A stretch of 12,253 bases of DNA from SVTX01 sp045659745 (GTDB lineage Bacteria > Bacillota > Clostridia > Oscillospirales > CAG-272): contig JAZRCL010000030.1 of assembly GCA_045659745.1 (NCBI GenBank), positions 1 through 12,253 of the forward strand. The letters are read 5' to 3'. The first letter of the stretch is position 1. Each line of letters begins with the position of its first letter. The notes under the pieces were generated by a model. That model did no database searches and had not been told where the DNA came from. It saw nothing but the letters and a program-made list of their open reading frames with translations. The translations under genes and the position numbers were made by a program. Shown piece by piece: positions 7,177 through 12,253 of the stretch.

Positions 7177-8718
7177 ATGCCAAGAAAACCGAAACCCAAA
7201 AACACTCTCAGCGCAGGGCAGAGAGCCGCGCTGTATGAACAGGAACAGAAAAAACGCTTAAGTGAGCTTTCGAGCGAGGGGGGGACGCTGCCTGAACAGT
7301 CTAAAATTCAGGCCGAGCAGATAGCTCACGAAAAGCCTGCAGCCCCCAAAAATAAAGAAAAGCCCCAGGTCGCGACTGTCAAGGTAAACCTTGATGCAAC
7401 AGGCGGCAAGATAAACAGTCTGCACGGAGTTTGCAACGGCCCTGTGTCGCAGTATGCCGATATCTCGGCGCTCATCAAAAAGGCCAAAGTGCCCTACATA
7501 AGATTTGATAAGACCGAGGGCGCGAGGAGTGGGTACGCGGTGGATATTTCTAAAATATTCCCCAATTTTGACGCTGACGAGCGAGATCCTAAAAATTACT
7601 TTTTCCGTGAGACGGACAGGCATATTTTAGCGGCAGTGAGTACGGGTGCGCAGATAATATACAGACTCGGTGAGAGCTTTGATTTTGACACTCCCGAGCA
7701 TATGCTCATACTCCCCGAAAACCTTGACAAGCTGACCGCGATTTGCGTCAATATAATAAGACATTATAACGACTATTTCTGCGGGGGATTTGCGCTCGGA
7801 ATAAAGTGCTTTGAGATATTCTCGCATGTTGATATGCAGACGGTTAGGGAGAAAAATACCGACTCTCAGATATTCGAGCTTTATACTCGAATTGCAAACG
7901 GAATAAAGCTTTACGACGACACCATAAAGGTCGGCGGCATGGGCTTTTCGGGCTGCGGACAGTTCTTTCGCGACTTTATAAAATACTGCAAGAAAAAGAA
8001 CACGCCCGTGGATTTTGTGAGCGTGTCGCTTTATGCAGGCTCCCCCGAGGAGATGGGCGATGAGATAGAAAAGTATCTTGGTGTGCTTAAAAATTCCGGC
8101 TATGCAGATGCCGAGCTTATAGCATGCGAGTGGGCGTATTTGCCCGAGAGTCAGTCCAAGCAGAAGGCATTGGCAATTATGAACTCTGTTTCCTCAGACA
8201 CGGGGGCAGAGAGAAAAGAGATATTTGATAAACAACGCTCTATTGAGGGCGCGGCATTTGTTGCGTCGGGACTTTTGAAGATGCTTGAATATCCCGAAAT
8301 AAAGGTCGCTTGTTTGTATAATGCAGAGAGTGGAAGCCGGTGGTGTTCTATCTGCGATAGCTTTGGCCTGCCACGGAAGCCGTACTTTGCGCTTGAGAGC
8401 TTTTCGACTCTTGCAGGTGCTGAGGATAGTTTAATATGCATAAGCGAACAGAGTGTTGGCTTTGCGCATACCGGAATTTATGCTGCGGCTGCGAAGGACG
8501 AATCAAGCGCATATATTATGCTCTCTGCCCATGACGGATGTACGAGCATTGACCTCAGACTTGACAATATCCCCGATGGATTTTACACGGCGGACATTTA
8601 TATGCTCGACGGAGTAAAGAATATGGAGCTTTGTCACTCCATCCAGCTTTCGGGCATGAAAAAACGGATGCTTCTCAATATCAGTCCCTATTCCGTGGTG
8701 CTTATAAAAATATACTGA
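7177..8718 (+). CDS. GH39-like TIM-barrel protein with altered active site (possible pseudo-glycosidase)
   Basis: This 513-residue protein starts at ATG 7177, 6 nt after TAAGGAGA (7163-7170); an in-frame TTG at 7171 touches the Shine-Dalgarno and is rejected. Residues 1-65 are Lys/Glu/Gln-rich and probably disordered, with no signal peptide. From about 66 it resembles GH39-type glycosidases: VPYIRFDKTEG (105-115), FPNFDADERDPKNYFF (128-143), a YRLG strand near 162, and a barrel to about 405. A beta-rich C-terminus, usual in this clan, follows. The segment aligned with the family's F/WEVWNEP acid/base motif reads CFEIFSHVD (211-219), so Asn-Glu-Pro is replaced by Ser216-His217-Val218. The nucleophile-type Glu318 remains in ACEWAY. 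The usual SWHxY strand reads SVSLY. Glycosidase activity is therefore doubtful; a binding or regulatory role is possible. Confidence 0.75.
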   Translation: MPRKPKPKNTLSAGQRAALYEQEQKKRLSELSSEGGTLPEQSKIQAEQIAHEKPAAPKNKEKPQVATVKVNLDATGGKINSLHGVCNGPVSQYADISALIKKAKVPYIRFDKTEGARSGYAVDISKIFPNFDADERDPKNYFFRETDRHILAAVSTGAQIIYRLGESFDFDTPEHMLILPENLDKLTAICVNIIRHYNDYFCGGFALGIKCFEIFSHVDMQTVREKNTDSQIFELYTRIANGIKLYDDTIKVGGMGFSGCGQFFRDFIKYCKKKNTPVDFVSVSLYAGSPEEMGDEIEKYLGVLKNSGYADAELIACEWAYLPESQSKQKALAIMNSVSSDTGAERKEIFDKQRSIEGAAFVASGLLKMLEYPEIKVACLYNAESGSRWCSICDSFGLPRKPYFALESFSTLAGAEDSLICISEQSVGFAHTGIYAAAAKDESSAYIMLSAHDGCTSIDLRLDNIPDGFYTADIYMLDGVKNMELCHSIQLSGMKKRMLLNISPYSVVLIKIY

Positions 8719-8803
8719 TTTTTGATTTTTGTGAAAATTTAAGTCAGATAAGGGAATAATAACTTTACATAACAAAAATTTACCGAAAGGAAAAACTTAA
8801 AGC

Positions 8804-9241
8804 ATGAGGCATGTTGACATATATACAGACGGCGCTTGCCGCGGCAACCCCGGAGCGGGCGGCTGGGGCGCGGTGCTTGTTTGTGACGGTAGAGAAAAAG
8901 AGCTTTCGGGGGGAGAGGCAGTGACCACCAACAACCGAATGGAGCTTATGGCGGCAATTTCGGCGCTCTCCGCGCTTAAATTTCCCTGTGAGGTCACTCT
9001 CACTTCCGATTCCAAATACCTCGTTGATGCTATAGAAAAGGGCTGGGCGGTGTCTTGGAGAGAAAAGGGATGGAGACGCGCGGACAAATCTCCTGCGCTC
9101 AATCCCGACCTTTGGGAAAAGCTACTCCAGCTTCTTGAGATACACAAGGTTACGTTTGTGTGGGTCAAGGGGCACGCGGGTCATCCCTACAACGAAAGAT
9201 GCGACGCTTTAGCAACAGCATTTGCCGATAGCTTTAAGTAA
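8804..9241 (+). CDS. rnhA: Ribonuclease HI
   Basis: This 145-residue protein has the standard RNase HI length. It opens with the YTDGACRGNPG block carrying Asp9, followed by Glu47 in NNRMELMA, Asp69 in TSDSKYL and Asp134 in NERCDALA. With His124 in VKGHAGH this gives the full DEDD set plus the catalytic histidine. It cuts the RNA strand of RNA-DNA hybrids such as R-loops and replication primers in the cytoplasm. GAAAGGA (8785-8791) is the likely ribosome binding site, 12 nt from the ATG, a rather long spacing. The 85-bp gap before it is AT-rich and holds no clear terminator. Its TAA (9239-9241) overlaps the Shine-Dalgarno of the next gene, suggesting coupled translation. Confidence 0.96.
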   Translation: MRHVDIYTDGACRGNPGAGGWGAVLVCDGREKELSGGEAVTTNNRMELMAAISALSALKFPCEVTLTSDSKYLVDAIEKGWAVSWREKGWRRADKSPALNPDLWEKLLQLLEIHKVTFVWVKGHAGHPYNERCDALATAFADSFK

Positions 9242-9248
9242 GGAGCTT

Positions 9249-9836
9249 ATGAAAAAGTCTTTATCTCTTATTTTGACAGCATTGTTGCTTGCAGTTTCTC
9301 TCGTGTCCTGTGGACCTTCTGCGGAAACTAATGATACCGGTAGCCAGACGGATACACCCACCGAGATGCCCACGGAAAAACCCACGGAGCAGATTCAAGT
9401 GCCCACGGAGAAGAATACCGAATCTCCCACAGAGCAGGGAACGTCAAAGCCCGACGGTACACCCGAGGGTATCAAGTATCTTCGCTCTGACACGGGTACA
9501 CAGCTCAATATGATACTTGAGTACGACGTGGCAAAGAACGAAAATGGCAGCTATACGGTTGACGCGACCTTGAAGCTTGAGAGCTATTCTCTCAACGTCA
9601 CTGCTCGTGGCAATTCCAACTATCTCAAAATAGGCGATGAAAATTATTATTTCGCGACCGAGGCGATAAATTACAGCGGGACGGAGAAAACGACGTTTAC
9701 TCTTTCGTCTCACCGTTTTACCGTGTCGGGTGAACAGAAAGAGGTACCCGTTTACGCTATCTGGTACTTCAACGGAACGTATAACGACGCACCTTTGGCG
9801 GCAATTGTAATTGACGGTACTATAACGCTTGAATAA
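9249..9836 (+). CDS. Secreted lipoprotein of unknown function with PTE-repeat stalk
   Basis: This 195-residue protein starts at ATG 9249, with TAAGGAG (9239-9245) 3-4 nt upstream and overlapping the rnhA stop; an in-frame ATG at 9222 lies inside rnhA and would bury the signal peptide. Residues 1-20 are a lipoprotein signal peptide (KK, hydrophobic stretch, LVSC lipobox), so Cys21 should be lipidated and the protein anchored outside the membrane. Residues 22-73 are a low-complexity Thr/Pro/Glu stalk with five PTE triplets, a typical wall-spanning spacer. Residues 74-195 are beta-rich (ILEYDVAKNENGSYTVDATLKL, VYAIWYFNGTYNDAP) and match no family I recognise. A terminator follows within 5 bases, so this ends the operon. 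A link with RNase HI is probably only positional. Confidence 0.85.
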   Translation: MKKSLSLILTALLLAVSLVSCGPSAETNDTGSQTDTPTEMPTEKPTEQIQVPTEKNTESPTEQGTSKPDGTPEGIKYLRSDTGTQLNMILEYDVAKNENGSYTVDATLKLESYSLNVTARGNSNYLKIGDENYYFATEAINYSGTEKTTFTLSSHRFTVSGEQKEVPVYAIWYFNGTYNDAPLAAIVIDGTITLE

Positions 9837-9840
9837 CACA

Positions 9841-9891
9841 AAAAAGCCTTTCCTTGCGAAAGGCTTTTTGCTTTTTGAGAAGGCTTTTTTT
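9841..9891 (+). terminator. Rho-independent terminator with duplicated 3' arm
   Basis: A perfect 12-bp stem (AAAAAGCCTTTC 9841-9852 with GAAAGGCTTTTT 9858-9869) closes a CTTGC loop. A second GAAGGCTTTTTTT-like arm at 9877-9891 could pair with the same 5' arm, giving two alternative terminator hairpins. It ends the 2593-9836 operon. Confidence 0.9.
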
Positions 9892-9901
9892 GAGTTTCAT
9901 C

Positions 9902-9930
9902 TTGACATTTATGGCTTTTCGTGATACAAT
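9902..9930 (+). promoter_or_regulatory. Consensus promoter for tRNA-Leu
   Basis: TTGACA (9902-9907), a 17-bp spacer and TACAAT (9925-9930) match the vegetative consensus, with the same hexamers and spacing as the promoter at 2502-2530. Transcription would start near 9937, about 90 nt before the mature tRNA, so the primary transcript has a long leader containing two tandem hairpin units. Confidence 0.9.
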
Positions 9931-9940
9931 AAATTCACTC

Positions 9941-10026
9941 GTGGGTATGTGTGGACTAATTCCGCAAACCCACTCATAAATTCGCGGGCGTGTGCGGACT
10001 AATTCCGCCAGCCCACTCATAAATTC
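9941..10026 (+). repeat. Two 43-bp tandem hairpin units in the tRNA-Leu leader
   Basis: Units 9941-9983 and 9984-10026 repeat with a fixed 43-bp period, and the tRNA gene starts exactly one period later at 10027. Each unit folds: outer stem GTGGGT/ACCCAC (9941-9946 with 9968-9973) or GCGGGC/GCCCAC (9984-9989 with 10011-10016), and inner stem GTGGA/TCCGC or GCGGA/TCCGC around CTAAT. The outer stems differ by a compensatory T-A to C-G change, plus one pair that becomes C-A. Unit 2 begins GCGGGCGTG, identical to the first nine bases of the tRNA. The units look partly tRNA-derived, and their role is unknown. Confidence 0.7.
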
Positions 10027-10111
10027 GCGGGCGTGGCGGAATTGGCAGACGCATAAGATTTAGGATCTTACGCCAACCGGTGTGCAGGTTCAAGTCCTGT
10101 CGCCCGCACCA
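10027..10111 (+). tRNA. tRNA-Leu (anticodon UAG)
   Basis: This 85-base tRNA has acceptor strands GCGGGCG (10027-10033) and CGCCCGC (10101-10107), discriminator A and an encoded CCA (10109-10111). The D-arm is GCGGAATTGGCAGACGC. The anticodon arm TAAGA-TTTAGGA-TCTTA gives anticodon UAG. A class II long variable arm (CGCC AACC GGTG), as expected for leucine, and the T-arm GCAGG-TTCAAGT-CCTGT follow. It should read CUA and other CUN codons. It has its own consensus promoter and is followed directly by a strong terminator hairpin. Confidence 0.97.
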
Positions 10112-10152
10112 ACACAAAAAGGAGGGTTTATCCCTCCTTTTTGTGTTGGTGC
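10106..10152 (+). terminator. Terminator within a perfect 21-bp inverted repeat overlapping the tRNA CCA end
   Basis: Bases 10106-10126 and 10132-10152 are perfect inverted copies around a TTTAT loop. The terminator core is AAAAAGGAGGG / CCCTCCTTTTT. The palindrome continues outward through CACAA and the tRNA's own GCACCA, which is more than a terminator needs. It would work in both directions and suggests that two convergent tRNA ends once met here. Confidence 0.88.
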
Positions 10153-10224
10153 AAGTGATAGGTTGCGCAGAATCTGCCACCGAGCTACGCGAGGTGAGAG
10201 TTCTAAGTCCTGTCGCCCGCACCA
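10153..10224 (+). pseudogene. Degenerate tRNA-like remnant(s)
   Basis: The second tRNA-Leu 3' end (10205-10224) is preceded by GTGAGAGTTCT, a damaged T-arm, but no acceptor 5' strand, D-arm or anticodon arm can be assigned on the plus strand. On the minus strand 10197-10146 reads like a tRNA start and D-arm (GCGTAGCTCGGTGGCAGA) joined abruptly to a TTGCACCA end. Neither reading gives a complete cloverleaf, so these are best seen as relics of a tRNA cluster. Confidence 0.45.
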
Positions 10225-10225
10225 A

Positions 10226-10260
10226 CACAAAAGGGGAGCAATAGCTCCTCTTTTTTTGTG
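10226..10260 (+). terminator. Second terminator after the duplicated tRNA 3' end
   Basis: AGGGGAGC (10232-10239) pairs with GCTCCTCT (10244-10251, one G-U) around AATA, followed by seven T. Flanking CACAAAA and TTTTGTG extend the pairing. It stands in the same position relative to the duplicated CCA end as the first terminator does to the true tRNA. Confidence 0.75.
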
Positions 10261-10289
10261 AAAAAAGCACGCGCCTAAGGGCGCGTGCT
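10261..10289 (-). terminator. Terminator of the minus-strand surface-protein gene
   Basis: A perfect 10-bp stem, AGCACGCGCC / GGCGCGTGCT (10266-10275 with 10280-10289), has a 4-nt loop. On the minus strand it is followed by six T (complement of 10261-10266). It lies 24 bases after the stop of the convergent gene. Confidence 0.9.
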
Positions 10290-10312
10290 GAATTTAGTTG
10301 ATATAGATTATT

Positions 10313-12253
10313 TTATCCTACAAGCTTGTATACCACAAACTCGAAGGGATAACCGTTTGCATTGCCGGAAACTGTGGAATTCTTATAAGCGCGGAATTTT
10401 CCTTCGCTACCGGCATTTGAGGCCAGCGTGGTTGTATCAGATCCCGTGCCTTTAAAGGTGACAAGACCGTTTGCGTTCATTTCCCAAGCCCAATTATAGG
10501 AGCCCGTCTGAATACCATTGCTGTTACCGCTCGCGGGCTTAATGAAGTTGCCCTTAGAGTCCTTGAGTGTTACGGAGGAGCCGCTCACTGTAAGCGTCCA
10601 TGTTGCTCCAGCGGCATCGGTTACGACTCCGTCAACAACTGTGGGAGTAGCGGTAGTAACCCACTTGTTATCGTATTCTCCCAGGCCTACGCCAGTAGAG
10701 GTAATTATAACGTACGTTCCGCTTGTGAAATCCTCTGCCTTGGTCACCTTAACATATCCGGATTCGGAGCCACCGCTCGAAATAGTCTCTCCGCAATTGT
10801 CACACTTGCCCGCTGCATTAGCCTCGGTGTGTCCGGTTGCGGGAATTGTAGTCGTGCTAATAGTTGCTCCGCAATCATTACATACTACGGTCTTGGAACC
10901 GTCCTTTGTACAGGTTGCATCTACGGTGTTCGTTTTGGTGTTTTCATGAGTACAATCGGGAGTCTCTCCGCCATTGCCGCCCACATTTCCACTTGAGGCG
11001 TACGTGATTTCAATGCTCTTTATTCTAACTTGAGCATTAGAAGTATTGGCATTTCCAAGAGTAAAGGAGGAAGCGTTTATATTTGCCTCAAGTGTCGTAG
11101 AGGAGCCGCCGGTTGCTACAACGCTACCGTTTACGATGACACTACACTTGGAATAAGAATTTCCTGTAAACGTAATCTTAATTGAGCTTATTTTGTATCC
11201 CGCAGCTATTTCAAAGACAAGTGTATTGCCACCGCTCGCGTTGTAATACAATCTGAAGTCACCATCTTTATTAAGACCTACCATATTTGATGCAGAGCCC
11301 TTGTTTGCGGTAACGGTAAAGAGAGCTGCATCAAGACCTAACGTTTCTGCATTATTGCCCTCGGTCATATTTCCGGTAGTGCCAGCTTCATATTTTGCTG
11401 TTACAGTTATCTCCGTGTCAACCACGGGATTATCGCCACCCTCGTCATAATCGGGATCAGCTGTGCCGCAGACTCCACAGGTTCCGTTCTCGAAGTCGTG
11501 TCCGAGAGCGGAAATAGCAGTCGTGCTAATAGTTTCTCCGCAATCATTACATACTACAGTTTCGGAGCCGTCCTTTGTGCAGGTTGCCTTTACAGTGTTA
11601 GTTTTGGTGTTTTCGTGAGTACAAGCGGGAGTCTCTCCGCTATCACCACTGTTGCCGCCGTTGCCGCCGGACGTAGAGTTTGACCATTCAAGGCTCAATA
11701 TTGTAAAGCGGTCCTTGTTGCTATCCGTGCCGGAGGGACAGTTATTTACTATCTCAATAGTGAAATTGCCAACGACGGGGGTATCAAGCTCCCACGTGTA
11801 TTCCCAAACAGTGTACTTATCGTCCTTGTCTGCGGTCCTTTCAACAGTCTGTGTGTATTTCTTGCCTGTGGAAAGCTCGGTGATGGTTATTGTAATGGAA
11901 AGCTTTGTGTCCGTGAACATCTTTGTGTATTTGAGATCAAGCACGGAAATGCCGCCCGCGAGTGTGGGGGAGGTAAGCTTACCGGGTGCAGATGTCTTAC
12001 CGTTAAGGCAGACTGCCTTGGAGGAGTTATCGGAGCCTATTACGGGGAATGCAGGGTTAGAAACGGCAGAACCGCCAACCTGTATAGCTGTATTTATTGT
12101 TGTCCAACCATTAGCGGTTGTGAAGGTCTTTGTGTAGCCTGATTCTCCGCCGCTGCTTTGAGTGGTTTCTATCGTGTTAAAGTCAGCCTTGTTGGTGGAT
12201 ACAACAGGAGCTTCATAATTGGGAAGTCGGATCGTAGCCATGTCGTTCTGTGG
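10313..12253 (-). CDS. Large modular extracellular protein with Cys-rich repeats (5'-truncated)
   Basis: The minus-strand frame is open to the window edge. The ATG at 12241 has no ribosome binding site in the visible 12 bases and no signal peptide follows, so the start probably lies outside; numbering below uses that Met as 1. Three beta-rich domains are seen, at about 35-188, 275-415 and 495-642, linked by Gly/Ser/Asn spacers. Two copies of a Cys-rich module, 207-258 and 430-483, begin CTHENTKTNTV and run through CTKDGS, VVCNDCG and a GH motif to a final CxxCG. Paired CxxC motifs suggest metal binding or disulphide-stabilised knobs. Such modules occur in large secreted proteins of gut Firmicutes. 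No catalytic domain is recognisable, so adhesion or glycan binding is only a guess. Confidence 0.7.
   Translation of the reverse strand, partial: PQNDMATIRLPNYEAPVVSTNKADFNTIETTQSSGGESGYTKTFTTANGWTTINTAIQVGGSAVSNPAFPVIGSDNSSKAVCLNGKTSAPGKLTSPTLAGGISVLDLKYTKMFTDTKLSITITITELSTGKKYTQTVERTADKDDKYTVWEYTWELDTPVVGNFTIEIVNNCPSGTDSNKDRFTILSLEWSNSTSGGNGGNSGDSGETPACTHENTKTNTVKATCTKDGSETVVCNDCGETISTTAISALGHDFENGTCGVCGTADPDYDEGGDNPVVDTEITVTAKYEAGTTGNMTEGNNAETLGLDAALFTVTANKGSASNMVGLNKDGDFRLYYNASGGNTLVFEIAAGYKISSIKITFTGNSYSKCSVIVNGSVVATGGSSTTLEANINASSFTLGNANTSNAQVRIKSIEITYASSGNVGGNGGETPDCTHENTKTNTVDATCTKDGSKTVVCNDCGATISTTTIPATGHTEANAAGKCDNCGETISSGGSESGYVKVTKAEDFTSGTYVIITSTGVGLGEYDNKWVTTATPTVVDGVVTDAAGATWTLTVSGSSVTLKDSKGNFIKPASGNSNGIQTGSYNWAWEMNANGLVTFKGTGSDTTTLASNAGSEGKFRAYKNSTVSGNANGYPFEFVVYKLVG
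10851..10970 (-). repeat. 120-bp repeat, copy A (Cys-rich module)
   Basis: This segment matches 11520-11639 without gaps, 669 bp (223 codons) apart. I count 12 differences in 120 bases by eye, about 90% identity. It encodes most of the second Cys-rich module. Most of the differences keep the encoded residue or change only a linker position. Confidence 0.85.
11520..11639 (-). repeat. 120-bp repeat, copy B (Cys-rich module)
   Basis: This is the partner of the repeat at 10851-10970 in the same orientation and reading frame. It encodes the first Cys-rich module of the surface protein. Recombination between the two copies would delete the middle beta-rich domain in frame. Confidence 0.85.

Larger units (their letters stand above)
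10092..10232 (+). repeat. 28-bp direct repeat of the tRNA-Leu 3' end and downstream sequence
   Basis: Bases 10092-10119 and 10205-10232 are identical over 28 bp: the T-loop/T-stem 3' part, CGCCCGC, ACCA and ACACAAAA. The first copy belongs to the tRNA; the second has no matching 5' half. Duplicated tRNA 3' ends are typical of tRNA-targeted integration sites, but no integrase lies nearby and only 113 bp separates the copies, so a local duplication is as likely. Confidence 0.8.

Noticed and set aside
6362..7183. Minus-strand open frame of 273 codons inside the aminopeptidase gene
   Set aside because: The plus-strand gene has a full M29 metal site and a ribosome binding site. The antisense frame has no recognisable domain and is a shadow.
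8719..8803. Separate promoter for rnhA in the 85-bp AT-rich gap
   Set aside because: Several TTG and TA-rich words occur, but none gives a convincing -35/-10 pair at 16-18 bp.
9222..9248. Earlier ATG for the lipoprotein
   Set aside because: It lies inside rnhA, has no ribosome binding site and would put nine residues before a well-formed lipoprotein signal peptide.
9941..10026. CRISPR-like repeat array
   Set aside because: There are only two contiguous units with no spacers and no cas genes, and the units fold and end at a tRNA.
9974..10270. Minus-strand open frame of 98 codons across the tRNA-Leu region
   Set aside because: It is the reverse translation of the tRNA, its terminator and the tRNA-derived repeats, a known source of false proteins. 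It has no independent coding signal.
10518..12137. Plus-strand open frames opposite the Cys-rich surface protein
   Set aside because: They lack ribosome binding sites and domains, and they lie within a minus-strand gene with coherent modules and its own terminator.

Overview
The window looks like chromosomal DNA from an endospore-forming member of the Clostridia, probably uncultured and gut-associated. An alpha/beta-type small acid-soluble spore protein gives spore formation. Strong AAGGAG-type ribosome binding sites, TTGACA-17-TACAAT promoters and short hairpin/T-tract terminators fit a low-to-mid GC Gram-positive. The secreted acetylesterase and the Cys-rich-repeat surface protein fit a glycan-rich habitat. 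The species cannot be named from the sequence.

Layout. Positions 1-1778 hold the 3' part of a secreted esterase gene (Ig-like domain, beta-rich middle, SGNH/CE6-type catalytic domain). An in-frame remnant of a further extracellular repeat lies just after its stop, and a terminator follows. Positions 2015-2454 are a self-contained spore-protein unit: a possible sigma-G promoter, a long structured leader, the gene and a terminator.

A vegetative-type promoter at 2502-2530 precedes six same-strand genes at 2593-9836: a polytopic membrane protein of GT-C-like character, a DPM1-like GT2 glycosyltransferase, an M29 aminopeptidase, a GH39-like protein whose active site looks degenerate, RNase HI, and a short lipoprotein. 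I see no internal terminator until 9841. The first two probably work together: the GT2 enzyme would charge a polyprenyl phosphate with a sugar, and the membrane protein would use or move it. The other four look like unrelated housekeeping or uncharacterised passengers.

Positions 9902-10289 are the oddest part. A consensus promoter drives tRNA-Leu(UAG) through a leader made of two 43-bp tandem hairpin units, each of which begins like the tRNA itself. Downstream lie a perfect 21-bp inverted repeat that includes the CCA end, a degenerate tRNA-like stretch, and a second 28-bp copy of the tRNA 3' end. Together they form a tRNA-derived repeat mosaic or an integration scar.

Positions 10313-12253 are the minus-strand 3' part of a large modular surface protein with two Cys-rich modules encoded by a 120-bp repeat. 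It converges on the tRNA region and has its own terminator. I found no CRISPR array, transposase, integrase or rRNA.
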